Source of the DNA: Siphonodentalium dalli
Taxonomy: Eukaryota; Mollusca; Scaphopoda; Gadilida; Siphonodentaliidae
Assembly (NCBI GenBank): GCA_032622095.1
Contig: CP136065.1
Span: 242,895,530 to 242,959,529, forward strand
Direction of reading: 5' to 3'
Length of the DNA: 64,000 bases
Under the pieces are notes generated by a model that worked only from the letters and a program-made list of their open reading frames with translations, was not told the DNA's origin and ran no database searches. Within the stretch, counting starts at the first letter, position 1. Each line of letters opens with the position of its first letter. Of the stretch, positions 14,094-30,380 are shown piece by piece. A program made the position numbers and the translations under genes.

Positions 14094-17000
14094 TCATGTC
14101 GGGGTCATCATCCTCAAAGAATTCCAAAGAGAGGCTCCTTTAGAAATCAGTACCGCAACTGCCAAATATATATATATATATACAGCCGGTACCCCAACTG
14201 ACCAGTATATAGGTTCAATATATATATTCATAATTAACTGGAAAATGGAAGTGGGGCTATTGCGAAAATACCTAGATAGCGGAGATAGCACAATTACAAT
14301 CTGATATATTTAGTAGAATGGTGCCACCTGTTTCCAATCGGAAATGGTGCATATACATTATGTTGGTGGCCATGAATGGCAAAAAATGGTCAAATTTGAC
14401 AAAATTAATCACAGTCACCATATCGGAGAGCTCAATCACGCGATATTCAGTAACCACAACAAATAGTTGCGTAATTTAACGCTAAATGGTGGAACTTGTT
14501 GGCTATATATGTGGTTTTTTTCCAGAATTACTGACAAATTGGACCCAAAATACAACTTAAAACAGTCATTTACGTATATAACAGCTGGATGCCATGGATA
14601 CAGAGACCCACATAGCCACCCCAACTCGTAATAGGAACGATATAGACCAAGGACATGTTCCATGTGCAGAAGGGATGTTATGTATACACCAGCGATATAG
14701 ATTTACGGGATATTTGTCTTGTTGAGAAAACGGTACCCCAACTGCCGCCTAGATATATATAAATATATATATATCCGGTACCCCAACTGACCACTATATA
14801 GGTGGCAGTTTTGGCTGTTGGGATACCATCTCTGTATATATATGAAGGAGTGTGTGCTTTCGTTTTATTCCTGTATTACAAGTTCCTTGGGGTCTAGTAG
14901 ACATGATAGATTCATGTCGGGGTCATCATCCTCAAAGAATTCCAAAGAGAGGCTCCTTTAGAAATCAGTACCGCAACTTCCAAATATATATATATATATA
15001 CAGCCGGTACCCCAACTGACCAGTATATAGGTTCAATATATATATTCATAATTAACTGGAAAATGGAAGTGGGGCTATTGCGAAAATATCTAGATAGTGG
15101 AGATAGCACAATTACAAGCTGATATATTTAGTAGAATGGTGCAACCTGTTTCCAATCGGAAATGGTGCATATACATTATGTTGGTGGCCATGAATGGCAA
15201 AAAATGGTCAAATTTGACAAAATTAATCACGGTCACCATATCGGAGAGCTCAATCACGCGTTATTCAGTAACCACAACAAATAATTGCGTAATTTAACGC
15301 TAAATGGTGGAACTTGTTGGCTATATATGTGTTTTTTTCCAGAATTACTGACAAATTGGACCCAAAATACAACTTAAAACAGTCATTTACGGTATATAAC
15401 AGCTGGTTGCCATGGATACAGAGACCCAAATAGCCACCCCAACTCGTAATAGGAACGATCTAGACCAAGGACATGTCCCATGTGCAGAAGGGATGTTATG
15501 TTACACCAGCGATATAGATTTACGGGATATTTGTCTTGTTGAGAAAACGGTACCCCAACTGCCGCCTAGATATATATAAATATATATATATCCGGTACCC
15601 CAACTGACCACTATATAGGTGGCAGTTTTGGCTGTTGTGGTACCATCTCTGTATATATATGAAGGAGTGTGTGCTTTCGTTTTATTCCTGTATTACAAGT
15701 TCCTTGGGGTCTAGTAGACATGATAGATTCATGTCGGGGTCATCATCCTCAAAGAATTCCAAAGAGAGGCTCCTTTAGAAATCAGTACCGCAACTGCCAA
15801 ATATATATATATATATATACAGCCGGTACCCCAACTGACCAGTATATAGGTTCAATGTATATATTCATAATTAACTGAAAAATGGAAGTGGGGCTATTGC
15901 GAAAATACCTAGATAGTGGAGATAGCACAATTACAAGCTGATATATTTAGTAGAATGGTGTAACCTGTTTCCAAGCGGAAATGGTGCATATGCATTATGT
16001 TGGTGGCCATGAATGGCAAAAAATGGTCAAATTTGACAAAATTAATCACAGTCACCATATCGGAGAGCTCAATCACGCGTTATTCAGTAACCACAACAAA
16101 TAATTGCGTAATTTAACGCTAAATGGTGGAACTTGTTGGCTATATATATGTGGTTTTTTTTCCAGAATTACTGACAAATTGGACCCAAAATACAACTTAA
16201 AACAGTCATTTACGGTATATAACAGCTGGTTGCCATTGATACAGAGACCCACATAGCCACCCCAACTCGTAATAGGAACGATATAGACCAAGGACATGTC
16301 CCATGTGCAGAAGGGATGTTATGTATACTCCAGCGATATAGATTTACGGGATATTTGTCTTGTTGAGAAAACGGTACCCCAACTGCCGCCTAGATATATA
16401 TAAATATATATATATCCGGTACCCCAACTGACCACTATATAGGTGGCAGTTTTGGCTGTTGTGGTACCATCTCTGTATATATATGAAGGAGTGTGTGCTT
16501 TCGTTTTATTCCTGTATTACAAGTTCCTTGGGGTCTAGTAGACATGATAGATTCATGTCGGGGTCATCATCCTCAAAGAATTCCAAAGAGAGGCTCCTTT
16601 AGAAATCAGTACCGCAACTGCCAAATATATATATATATATACAGCCGGTACCCCAACTGACCAGTATATAGGTTCAATATATATATTCATAATTAACTGG
16701 AAAATGGAAGTGGGGCTATTGCGAAAATACCTAGATAGCGGAGATAGCACAATTACAATCTGATATATTTAGTAGAATGGTGCCACCTGTTTCCAATCGG
16801 AAATGGTGCATATACATTATGTTGGTGGCCATGAATGGCAAAAAATGGTCAAATTTGACAAAATTAATCACAGTCACCATATCGGAGAGCTCAATCACGC
16901 GATATTCAGTAACCACAACAAATAGTTGCGTAATTTAACGCTAAATGGTGGAACTTGTTGGCTATATATGTGGTTTTTTTCCAGAATTACTGACAAATTG

Positions 17001-19011
17001 GACCCAAAATACAACTTAAAACAGTCATTTACGTATATAACAGCTGGATGCCATGGATACAGAGACCCACATAGCCACCCCAACTCGTAATAGGAACGAT
17101 ATAGACCAAGGACATGTCCCATGTGCAGAAGGGATGTTATGTATACACCAGCGATATAGATTTACGGGATATTTGTCTTGTTGAGAAAACGGTACCCCAA
17201 CTGCCGCCTAGATATATATAAATATATATATATCCGGTACCCCAACTGACCACTATATAGGTGGCAGTTTTGGCTGTTGGGATACCATCTCTGTATATAT
17301 ATGAAGGAGTGTGTGCTTTCGTTTTATTCCTGTATTACAAGTTCCTTGGGGTCTAGTAGACATGATAGATTCATGTCGGGGTCATCATCCTCAAAGAATT
17401 CCAAAGAGAGGCTCCTTTAGAAATCAGTACCGCAACTTCCAAATATATATATATATATACAGCCGGTACCCCAACTGACCAGTATATAGGTTCAATATAT
17501 ATATTCATAATTAACTGGAAAATGGAAGTGGGGCTATTGCGAAAATATCTAGATAGTGGAGATAGCACAATTACAAGCTGATATATTTAGTAGAATGGTG
17601 CAACCTGTTTCCAATCGGAAATGGTGCATATACATTATGTTGGTGGCCATGAATGGCAAAAAATGGTCAAATTTGACAAAATTAATCACGGTCACCATAT
17701 CGGAGAGCTCAATCACGCGTTATTCAGTAACCACAACAAATAATTGCGTAATTTAACGCTAAATGGTGGAACTTGTTGGCTATATATGTGTTTTTTTCCA
17801 GAATTACTGACAAATTGGACCCAAAATACAACTTAAAACAGTCATTTACGGTATATAACAGCTGGTTGCCATGGATACAGAGACCCAAATAGCCACCCCA
17901 ACTCGTAATAGGAACGATCTAGACCAAGGACATGTCCCATGTGCAGAAGGGATGTTATGTTACACCAGCGATATAGATTTACGGGATATTTGTCTTGTTG
18001 AGAAAACGGTACCCCAACTGCCGCCTAGATATATATAAATATATATATATCCGGTACCCCAACTGACCACTATATAGGTGGCAGTTTTGGCTGTTGTGGT
18101 ACCATCTCTGTATATATATGAAGGAGTGTGTGCTTTCGTTTTATTCCTGTATTACAAGTTCCTTGGGGTCTAGTAGACATGATAGATTCATGTCGGGGTC
18201 ATCATCCTCAAAGAATTCCAAAGAGAGGCTCCTTTAGAAATCAGTACCGCAACTGCCAAATATATATATATATATATACAGCCGGTACCCCAACTGACCA
18301 GTATATAGGTTCAATGTATATATTCATAATTAACTGAAAAATGGAAGTGGGGCTATTGCGAAAATACCTAGATAGTGGAGATAGCACAATTACAAGCTGA
18401 TATATTTAGTAGAATGGTGTAACCTGTTTCCAAGCGGAAATGGTGCATATGCATTATGTTGGTGGCCATGAATGGCAAAAAATGGTCAAATTTGACAAAA
18501 TTAATCACAGTCACCATATCGGAGAGCTCAATCACGCGTTATTCAGTAACCACAACAAATAATTGCGTAATTTAACGCTAAATGGTGGAACTTGTTGGCT
18601 ATATATATGTGGTTTTTTTTCCAGAATTACTGACAAATTGGACCCAAAATACAACTTAAAACAGTCATTTACGGTATATAACAGCTGGTTGCCATTGATA
18701 CAGAGACCCACATAGCCACCCCAACTCGTAATAGGAACGATATAGACCAAGGACATGTCCCATGTGCAGAAGGGATGTTATGTATACTCCAGCGATATAG
18801 ATTTACGGGATATTTGTCTTGTTGAGAAAACGGTACCCCAACTGCCGCCTAGATATATATAAATATATATATATCCGGTACCCCAACTGACCACTATATA
18901 GGTGGCAGTTTTGGCTGTTGTGGTACCATCTCTGTATATATATGAAGGAGTGTGTGCTTTCGTTTTATTCCTGTATTACAAGTTCCTTGGGGTCTAGTAG
19001 ACATGATAGAT
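14094..19011. repeat. Higher-order block C: trimer repeated twice (2,459 bp)
   Basis: 14,094-16,552 and 16,553-19,011 are near-identical three-monomer blocks. Private variants such as GTTCAATGTATATATTC (15,853 and 18,312), GGTGTAACCTGTTTCCAAGC (15,957 and 18,416) and GCATATGCATTATG (15,986 and 18,445) recur exactly 2,459 bp apart. Confidence 0.9.
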
Positions 19012-22000
19012 TCATGTCGGGGTCATCATCCTCAAAGAATTCCAAAGAGAGGCTCCTTTAGAAATCAGTACCGCAACTGCCAAATATATATATATATATA
19101 CAGCCGGTACCCCAACTGACCAGTATATAGGTTCAATATATATATTCATAATTAACTGAAAAATGGAAGTGGGGCTATTGCGAAAATACCTAGATAGTGG
19201 AGATAGCACAATTACAAGCTGATATATTTAGTAGAATGGTGCAACCTGTTTCCAATCGGAAATGGTGCATATACATTATGTTGGTGGCCATGAATGGCAA
19301 AAAATTGTCAAATTTGACAAAATTAATCACGGTCACCATATCGGAGAGCTCAATCACGCGTTATTCAGTAACCACAACAAATAATTGCGTAATTTAACGC
19401 TAAATGGTGGAACTTGTTGGATATATATGTGTTTTTTTCCAGAATTACTGACAAATTGGACCCACAATACAACTTAAAACAGTCATTTACGGTATATAAC
19501 AGCTGGTTGCCATTGATACAGAGACCCACATAGCCACCCCAACTCGTAATAGGAACGATCTAGACCAAGAACATGTCCCATGTGCAGAAGGGGTGTTATG
19601 TTACACCAGCGATATAGATTTACGGGATATTTGTCTTGTTGAGAAAACGGTACCCCAACTGCCGCCTGGATATATATAAATATATATATATCCGGTACCC
19701 CAACTGACCACTATATAGGTGGCAGTTTTGGCTGTTGGGGTACCATCTCTGTATATATATGAAGGAGTGTGTGCTTTCGTTTTATTCCTGTATTACAAGT
19801 TCCTTGGGGTCTAGTAGACATGATAGATTCATGTCGGGGTCATCATCCTCAAAGAATTTCAAAGAGAGGCTCCTTTAGAAATCAGTACCGCAACTACCAA
19901 ATATATATATATATATACAGCCGGTACCCCAACTGACCAGTATATAGGTTCAATATATATATTCATAATTAACTGAAAAATGGAAGTGGGGCTATTGCGA
20001 AAATACCTAGATAGTGGAGATAGCACAATTACAAGCTGATATATTTAGTAGAATGGTGCAACCTGTTTCCAATCGGAAATGGTGCATATACATTATGTTG
20101 GTGGCCATGAATGGCAAAAAATGGTCAAATTTGACAAAATTAATCAGTCACCATATCGGAGAGCTCAATCACGCGTTATTCAGTAACCACAACAAATAAT
20201 TGCGTAATTTAACGCTAAATGGTGGAACTTGTTGGCTATATATGTGTTTTTTTCCAGAATTACTGACAAATTGGACCCAAAATACAACTTAAAACAGTCA
20301 TTTACGGTATATAACAGCTGGTTGCCATGGATACAGAGACCCACATAGCCACCCCAACTCGTAATAGGAACGATCTAGACCAAGGACATGTCCCATGTGC
20401 AGAAGGGATGTTATGTTACACCAGCGATATAGATTTACGGGATATTTGTCTTGTTGAGAAAACGGTACCCCAACTGCCGCCTAGATATATATAAATATAT
20501 ATATATCCGGTACCCCAACTGACCACTATATAGGTGGCAGTTTTGGCTGTTGTGGTACCATCTCTGTATATATATGAAGGAGTGTGTGCTTTCGTTTTAT
20601 TCCTGTATTACAAGTTCCTTGGGGTCTAGTAGACATGATAGATTCATGTCGGGGTCATCATCCTCAAAGAATTCCAAAGAGAGGCTCCTTTAGAAATCAG
20701 TACCGCAACTGCCAAATATATATATATATATATATACAGCCGGTACCCCAACTGACCAGTTTATAGGTTCAATATATATATTCATAATTAACTGAAAAAT
20801 GGAAGTGGGCTATTGCGAAAATACCTAGATAGTGGAGATAGCACAATTACAAGCTGATATATTTAGTAGAATGGTGCAACCTGTTTCCAATCGGAAATGG
20901 TGCATATATATACATTATGTTGGTGGCCATGAATGGCAAAAAATGGTCAAATTTGACAAAATTAATCACAGTCACCATATCGGAGAGCTCAATCACGCGT
21001 TATTCAGTAACCACAACAAATAATTGCGTAATTTAACGCTAAATGGTGGAACTTGTTGGCTATATATGTGTTTTTTTCCACAATTACTGACAAATTGGAC
21101 CCAAAATACAACTTAAAACAGTCATTTACGGTATATAACAGCTGGTTGCCATGGATACAGAGACCCACATAGCCACCCCAACTCGTAATAGGAACGATCT
21201 AGACCAAGGACATGTCCCATGTGCAGAAGGGATGTTATGTTACACCAGCGATATAGATTTACGGGATATTTGTCTTGTTGAGAAAACGGTACCCCAACTG
21301 CCGCCTAGATATATATAAATATATATATATCCGGTACCCCAACTGACCACTATATAGGTGGCAGTTTTGGCTGTTGTGGTACCATCTCTGTATATATATG
21401 AAGGAGTGTGTGCTTTCGTTTTATTCCTGTATTACAAGTTCCTTGGGGTCTAGTAGACATGATAGATTCATGTCGGGGTCATCATCCTCAAAGAATTCCA
21501 AAGAGAGGCTCCTTTAGAAATCAGTACCGCAACTGCCAAATATATATATATATATACAGCCGGTACCCCAACTGACCAGTATATAGGTTCAATATATATA
21601 TTCATAATTAACTGAAAAATGGAAGTGGGGCTATTGCGAAAATACCTAGATAGTGGAGATAGCACAATTACAAGCTGATATATTTAGTAGAATGGTGCAA
21701 CCTGTTTCCAATCGGAAATGGTGCATATACATTATGTTGGTGACTATGAAAGGCAAAAAATGGTCAAATTTGACAAAATTAATCACAGCCACCATATCGG
21801 AGAGCTCAATCACGCGTTATTCAGTAACCACAACAAATAATTGCGTAATTTAACGCTAAATGGTGGAACTTGTTGGCTATATATGTGTTTTTTTCCAGAA
21901 TTACTGACAAATTGGACCCAAAATACAACTTAAAACAGTCATTTACGGTATATAACAGCTGGTTGCCATGGATACAGAGACCCACATAGCCACCCCAACT

Positions 22001-25000
22001 CGTAATAGGAACGATCTAGACCAAGGACATGTCCCATGTGCAGAAGGGATGTTATGTTACACCAGCGATATAGATTTACGGGATATTTGTCTTGTTGAGA
22101 AAACGGTACCCCAACTGCCGCCTAGATATATATAAATATATATATATCCGGTACCCCAACTGACCACTATATAGGTGGCAGTTTTGGCTGTTGGGATACC
22201 ATCTCTGTATATATATGAAGGAGTGTGTGCTTTCGTTTTATTCCTGTATTACAAGTTCCTTGGGGTCTAGTAGACATGATAGATTCATGTCGGGGTCATC
22301 ATCCTCAAAGAATTCCAAAGAGAGGCTCCTTTAGAAATCAGTACCGCAACTTCCAAATATATATATATATATACAGCCGGTACCCCAACTGACCAGTATA
22401 TAGGTTCAATATATATATTCATAATTAACTGGAAAATGGAAGTGGGGCTATTGCGAAAATATCTAGATAGTGGAGATAGCACAATTACAAGCTGATATAT
22501 TTAGTAGAATGGTGCAACCTGTTTCCAATCGGAAATGGTGCATATACATTATGTTGGTGGCCATGAATGGCAAAAAATGGTCAAATTTGACAAAATTAAT
22601 CACGGTCACCATATCGGAGAGCTCAATCACGCGTTATTCAGTAACCACAACAAATAATTGCGTAATTTAACGCTAAATGGTGGAACTTGTTGGCTATATA
22701 TGTGTTTTTTTCCAGAATTACTGACAAATTGGACCCAAAATACAACTTAAAACAGTCATTTACGGTATATAACAGCTGGTTGCCATGGATACAGAGACCC
22801 AAATAGCCACCCCAACTCGTAATAGGAACGATCTAGACCAAGGACATGTCCCATGTGCAGAAGGGATGTTATGTTACACCAGCGATATAGATTTACGGGA
22901 TATTTGTCTTGTTGAGAAAACGGTACCCCAACTGCCGCCTAGATATATATAAATATATATATATCCGGTACCCCAACTGACCACTATATAGGTGGCAGTT
23001 TTGGCTGTTCTGGTACCATCTCTGTATATATATGAAGGAGTGTGTGCTTTCGTTTTATTCCTGTATTACAAGTTCCTTGGGGTCTAGTAGACATGATAGA
23101 TTCATGTCGGGGTCATCATCCTCAAAGAATTCCAAAGAGAGGCTCCTTTAGAAATCAGTACCGCAACTGCCAAATATATATATATATATATACAGCCGGT
23201 ACCCCAACTGACCAGTATATAGGTTCAATATATATATTCATAATTAACTGAAAAATGGAAGTGGGGCTATTGCGAAAATACCTAGATAGTGGAGATAGCA
23301 CAATTACAAGCTGATATATTTAGTAGAATGGTGCAACCTGTTTCCAAGCGGAAATGGTGCATATACATTATGTTGGTGGCCATGAATGGCAAAAAATGGT
23401 CAAATTTGACAAAATTAATCACAGTCACCATATCGGAGAGCTCAATCACGCGTTATTCAGTAACCACAACAAATAATTGCGTAATTTAACGCTAAATGGT
23501 GGAACTTGTTGGCTATATATATGTGTTTTTTTTTCCAGAATTACTGACAAATTGGACCCAAAATACAACTTAAAACAGTCATTTACGGTATATAACAGCT
23601 GGTTGCCATTGATACAGAGACCCACATAGCCACCCCAACTCGTAATAGGAACGATATAGACCAAGGACATGTCCCATGTGCAGAAGGGATGTTATGTATA
23701 CTCCAGCGATATAGATTTACGGGATATTTGTCTTGTTGAGAAAACGGTACCCCAACTGCCGCCTAGATATATATAAATATATATATATCCGGTACCCCAA
23801 CTGACCACTATATAGGTGGCAGTTTTGGCTGTTGTGGTACCATCTCTGTATATATATGAAGGAGTGTGTGCTTTCGTTTTATTCCTGTATTACAAGTTCC
23901 TTGGGGTCTAGTAGACATGATAGATTCATGTCGGGGTCATCATCCTCAAAGAATTCCAAAGAGAGGCTCCTTTAGAAATCAGTACCGCAACTGCCAAATA
24001 TATATATATATATACAGCCGGTACCCCAACTGACCAGTATATAGGTTCAATATATATATTCATAATTAACTGAAAAATGGAAGTGGGGCTATTGCGAAAA
24101 TACCTAGATAGTGGAGATAGCACAATTACAAGCTGATATATTTAGTAGAATGGTGCAACCTGTTTCCAATCGGAAATGGTGCATATACATTATGTTGGTG
24201 GCCATGAATGGCAAAAAATTGTCAAATTTGACAAAATTAATCACGGTCACCATATCGGAGAGCTCAATCACGCGTTATTCAGTAACCACAACAAATAATT
24301 GCGTAATTTAACGCTAAATGGTGGAACTTGTTGGATATATATGTGTTTTTTTCCAGAATTACTGACAAATTGGACCCACAATACAACTTAAAACAGTCAT
24401 TTACGGTATATAACAGCTGGTTGCCATTGATACAGAGACCCACATAGCCACCCCAACTCGTAATAGGAACGACCTAGACCAAGAACATGTCCCATGTGCA
24501 GAAGGGGTGTTATGTTACACCAGCGATATAGATTTACGGGATATTTGTCTTGTTGAGAAAACGGTACCCCAACTGCCGCCTGGATATATATAAATATATA
24601 TATATCCGGTACCCCAACTGACCACTATATAGGTGGCAGTTTTGGCTGTTGGGGTACCATCTCTGTATATATATGAAGGAGTGTGTGCTTTCGTTTTATT
24701 CCTGTATTACAAGTTCCTTGGGGTCTAGTAGACATGATAGATTCATGTCGGGGTCATCATCCTCAAAGAATTTCAAAGAGAGGCTCCTTTAGAAATCAGT
24801 ACCGCAACTGCCAAATATATATATATATATACAGCCGGTACCCCAACTGACCAGTATATAGGTTCAATATATATATTCATAATTAACTGAAAAATGGAAG
24901 TGGGGCTATTGCGAAAATACCTAGATAGTGGAGATAGCACAATTACAAGCTGATATATTTAGTAGAATGGTGCAACCTGTTTCCAATCGGAAATGGTGCA

Positions 25001-27199
25001 TATACATTATGTTGGTGGCCATGAATGGCAAAAAATGGTCAAATTTGACAAAATTAATCAGTCACCATATCGGAGAGCTCAATCACGCGTTATTCAGTAA
25101 CCACAACAAATAATTGCGTAATTTAACGCTAAATGGTGGAACTTGTTGGCTATATATGTGTTTTTTTCCAGAATTACTGACAAATTGGACCCAAAATACA
25201 ACTTAAAACAGTCATTTACGGTATATAACAGCTGGTTGCCATGGATACAGAGACCCACATAGCCACCCCAACTCGTAATAGGAACGATCTAGACCAAGGA
25301 CATGTCCCATGTGCAGAAGGGATGTTATGTTACACCAGCGATATAGATTTACGGGATATTTGTCTTGTTGAGAAAACGGTACCCCAACTGCCGCCTAGAT
25401 ATATATAAATATATATATATCCGGTACCCCAACTGACCACTATATAGGTGGCAGTTTTGGCTGTTGTGGTACCATCTCTGTATATATATGAAGGAGTGTG
25501 TGCTTTCGTTTTATTCCTGTATTACAAGTTCCTTGGGGTCTAGTAGACATGATAGATTCATGTCGGGGTCATCATCCTCAAAGAATTCCAAAGAGAGGCT
25601 CCTTTAGAAATCAGTACCGCAACTGCCAAATATATATATATATATATATACAGCCGGTACCCCAACTGACCAGTTTATAGGTTCAATATATATATTCATA
25701 ATTAACTGAAAAATGGAAGTGGGGCTATTGCGAAAATACCTAGATAGTGGAGATAGCACAATTACAAGCTGATATATTTAGTAGAATGGTGCAACCTGTT
25801 TCCAATCGGAAATGGTGCATATATATACATTATGTTGGTGGCCATGAATGGCAAAAAATGGTCAAATTTGACAAAATTAATCACAGTCACCATATCGGAG
25901 AGCTCAATCACGCGTTATTCAGTAACCACAACAAATAATTGCGTAATTTAACGCTAAATGGTGGAACTTGTTGGCTATATATGTGTTTTTTTCCACAATT
26001 ACTGACAAATTGGACCCAAAATACAACTTAAAACAGTCATTTACGGTATATAACAGCTGGTTGCCATGGATACAGAGACCCACATAGCCACCCCAACTCG
26101 TAATATGAACGATCTAGACCAAGGACATGTCCCATGTGCAGAAGGGATGTTATGTTACACCAGCGATATAGATTTACGGGATATTTGTCTTGTTGAGAAA
26201 ACGGTACCCCAACTGCCGCCTAGATATATATAAATATATATATATCCGGTACCCCAACTGACCACTATATAGGTGGCAGTTTTGGCTGTTGTGGTACCAT
26301 CTCTGTATATATATGAAGGAGTGTGTGCTTTCGTTTTATTCCTGTATTACAAGTTCCTTGGGGTCTAGTAGACATGATAGATTCATGTCGGGGTCATCAT
26401 CCTCAAAGAATTCCAAAGAGAGGCTCCTTTAGAAATCAGTACCGCAACTGCCAAATATATATATATATATACAGCCGGTACCCCAACTGACCAGTATATA
26501 GGTTCAATATATATATTCATAATTAACTGAAAAATGGAAGTGGGGCTATTGCGAAAATACCTAGATAGTGGAGATAGCACAATTACAAGCTGATATATTT
26601 AGTAGAATGGTGCAACCTGTTTCCAATCGGAAATGGTGCATATACATTATGTTGGTGACTATGAAAGGCAAAAAATGGTCAAATTTGACAAAATTAATCA
26701 CAGCCACCATATCGGAGAGCTCAATCACGCGTTATTCAGTAACCACAACAAATAATTGCGTAATTTAACGCTAAATGGTGGAACTTGTTGGCTATATATG
26801 TGTTTTTTTCCAGAATTACTGACAAATTGGACCCAAAATACAACTTAAAACAGTCATTTACGGTATATAACAGCTGGTTGCCATGGATACAGAGACCCAC
26901 ATAGCCACCCCAACTCGTAATAGGAACGATCTAGACCAAGGACATGTCCCATGTGCAGAAGGGATGTTATGTTACACCAGCGATATAGATTTACGGGATA
27001 TTTGTCTTGTTGAGAAAACGGTACCCCAACTGCCGCCTAGATATATATAAATATATATATATCCGGTACCCCAACTGACCACTATATAGGTGTCAGTTTT
27101 GGCTGTTGTGGTACCATCTCTGTATATATATGAAGGAGTGTGTGCTTTCGTTTTATTCCTGTATTACAAGTTCCTTGGGGTCTAGTAGACATGATAGAT
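17371..27199. repeat. Higher-order block D: hexamer repeated twice (4,914 bp)
   Basis: 17,371-22,284 matches 22,285-27,199 at 4,914-4,915 bp. Shared variants include AAAAAATTGTCAAATTT (19,302 and 24,216), the 3-bp deletion giving TTAATCAGTCACC (20,142 and 25,056), CCAGTTTATAGG (20,756 and 25,671), TTTTTTTCCACAATTACTG (21,072 and 25,988) and GGTGACTATGAAAGG (21,739 and 26,654). Block D overlaps block C, so the trimer event predates or was reshuffled by the hexamer event. Confidence 0.9.
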
Positions 27200-29650
27200 T
27201 CATGTCGGGGTCATCATCCTCAAAGAATTCCAAAGAGAGGCTCCTTTAGAAATCAGTACCGCAACTGCCAAATATATATATATATATACAGCCGGTACCC
27301 CAACTGACCAGTATATAGGTTCAATATATATATTCATAATTAACTGAAAAATGGAAGTGGGGCTATTGCGAAAATACCTAGATAGTGGAGATAGCACAAT
27401 TACAAGCTGATATATTTAGTAGAATGGTGCAACCTGTTTCCAATCGGAAATGGTGCATATATATACATTATGTTGGTGCCCATGAATGGCTAAAAATGGT
27501 CAAATTTGACAAAATTAATCACAGTCACAATATCGGAGAGCTCAATCACGCGTTATTCAGTAACCACAACAAATAATTGCGTAATTTAACGCTAAATGGT
27601 GGAACTTGTTGGCTATATATGTGTTTTTTTCCAGAATTACTGACAAATTGGACCCAAAATACAACTTAAAACAGTCATTTACGGTATATAACAGCTGGTT
27701 GCCATGGATACAGAGACCCACATAGCCACCCCAACTCGTAATAGGAACGATCTAGACCAAGGACATGTCCCATGTGCAGAAGGGATGTTATGTTACACCA
27801 GCGATATAGATTTACGGGATATTTGTCTTGTTGAGAAAACGGTACCCCAACTGCCGCCTAGATATATATAAATATATATATATCCGGTACCCCAACTGAC
27901 CACTATATAGGTGGCAGTTTTGGCTGTTGTGGTACCATCTCTGTATATATATGAAGGAGTGTGTGCTTTCGTTTTATTCCTGTATTACAAGTTCCTTGGG
28001 GTCTAGTAGACATGATAGATTCATGTCGGGGTCATCATCCTCAAAGAATTCCAAAGAGAGGCTCCTTTAGAAATCAGTACCGCAACTGCCAAATATATAT
28101 ATATATATACAGCCGGTACCCCAACTGACCAGTATATAGGTTCAATATATATATTCATAATTAACTGAAAAATGGAAGTGGGGCTATTGCGAAAATACCT
28201 AGATAGTGGAGATAGCACAATTACAAGCTGATATATTTAGTAGAATGGTGCAACCTGTTTCCAATCGGAAATGGTGCATATACATTATGTTGGTGACTAT
28301 GAAAGGCAAAAAATGGTCAAATTTGACAAAATTAATCACAGCCACCATATCGGAGAGCTCAATCACGCGTTATTCAGTAACCACAACAAATAATTGCGTA
28401 ATTTAACGCTAAATGGTGGAACTTGTTGGCTATATATGTGTTTTTTTCCAGAATTACTGACAAATTGGACCCAAAATACAACTTAAAACAGTCATTTACG
28501 GTATATAACAGCTGGTTGCCATGGATACAGAGACCCACATAGCCACCCCAACTCGTAATAGGAACGATCTAGACCAAGGACATGTCCCATGTGCAGAAGG
28601 GATGTTATGTTACACCAGCGATATAGATTTACGGGATATTTGTCTTGTTGAGAAAACGGTACCCCAACTGCCGCCTAGATATATATAAATATATATATAT
28701 CCGGTACCCCAACTGACCACTATATAGGTGGCAGTTTTGGCTGTTGTGGTACCATCTCTGTATATATATGAAGGAGTGTGTGCTTTCGTTTTATTCCTGT
28801 ATTACAAGTTCCTTGGGGTCTAGTAGACATGATAGATTCATGTCGGGGTCATCATCCTCAAAGAATTCCAAAGAGAGGCTCCTTTAGAAATCAGTACCGC
28901 AACTGCCAAATATATATATATATATATACAGCCGGTACCCCAACTGACCAGTATATAGGTTCAATATATATATTCATAATTAACTGAAAAATGGAAGTGG
29001 GGCTATTGCGAAAATACCTAGATAGTGGAGATAGCACAATTACAAGCTGATATATTTAGTAGAATGGTGCAACCTGTTTCCAATCGGAAATGGTGCATAT
29101 ATATACATTATGTTGGTGCCCATGAATGGCAACAAATGGTCAAATTTGACAAAATTAATCACAGTCACAATATCGGAGAGCTCAATCACGCGTTATTCAG
29201 TAACCACAACAAATAATTGCGTAATTTAACGCTAAATGGTGGAACTTGTTGGCTATATATGTGTTTTTTTCCAGAATTACTGACAAATTGGACCCAAAAT
29301 ACAACTTAAAACAGTCATTTACGGTATATAACAGCTGGTTGCCATGGATACAGAGACCCACATAGCCACCCCAACTCGTAATAGGAACGATCTAGACCAA
29401 GGACATGTCCCATGTGCAGAAGGGATGTTATGTTACACCAGCGATATAGATTTACGGGATATTTGTCTTGTTGAGAAAACGGTACCCCAACTGCCGCCTA
29501 GATATATATAAATATATATATATCCGGTACCCCAACTGACCACTATATAGGTGGCAGTTTTGGCTGTTGTGGTACCATCTCTGTATATATATGAAGGAGT
29601 GTGTGCTTTCGTTTTATTCCTGTATTACAAGTTCCTTGGGGTCTAGTAGA
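26383..29650. repeat. Higher-order block E: dimer repeated (1,638-1,640 bp)
   Basis: The pair of monomers beginning near 26,383 recurs near 28,021: GGTGACTATGAAAGG at 26,654 and 28,292, and the GTGCCCATGAATGGC subtype with TATA insertion at 27,475 and 29,115. Small private changes (CTAAAAATGG against CAACAAATGG) show subsequent divergence. Confidence 0.8.
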
Positions 29651-30380
29651 CATGATAGATTCATGTCGGGGTCATCATCCTCAAAGAATTCCAAAGAGAG
29701 GCTCCTTTAGAAATCAGTACCGCAACTGCCAAATATATATATATATATATACAGCCGGTACCCCAACTGACCAGTATATAGGTTCAATATATATATTCAT
29801 AATTAACTGAAAAATGGAAGTGGGGCTATTGCGAAAATACCCAGATAGTGGAGATAGCACAATTACAAGCTGAAATATTTAGTAGAATGGTGCAACCTGT
29901 TTCCAATCGGAAATGGTGCATATACATTATGTTGGTGGCCATGAAAGGCAAAAAATGGTCAAATTTGACAAAATTAATCACAGTCACCATATCGGAGAGC
30001 TCAATCACGCGTTATTCAGTAACCACAACAAATAATTGCGTAATTTAACGCTAAATGGTGGAACTTGTTGGCTATATATGTGTTTTTTTCCAGAATTACT
30101 AACAAATTGGACCCAAAATACAACTTAAAACAGTCATTTACGGAATATAACAGCTGGTTGCCATGGATACAGAGACCCACATAGCCACCCCAACTCGTAA
30201 TAGGAACGATCTAGACCAAGGACATGTCCCATGTGCAGAAGGGATGTTATGTTGCACCAGCGATATAGATTTACGGGATATTTGTCTTGTTGAGAAAACG
30301 GTACCCCAACTGCCGCCTAGATATATATAAATATATATATATCCGGTACCCCAACTGACCACTATATATGTTGCAGTTTT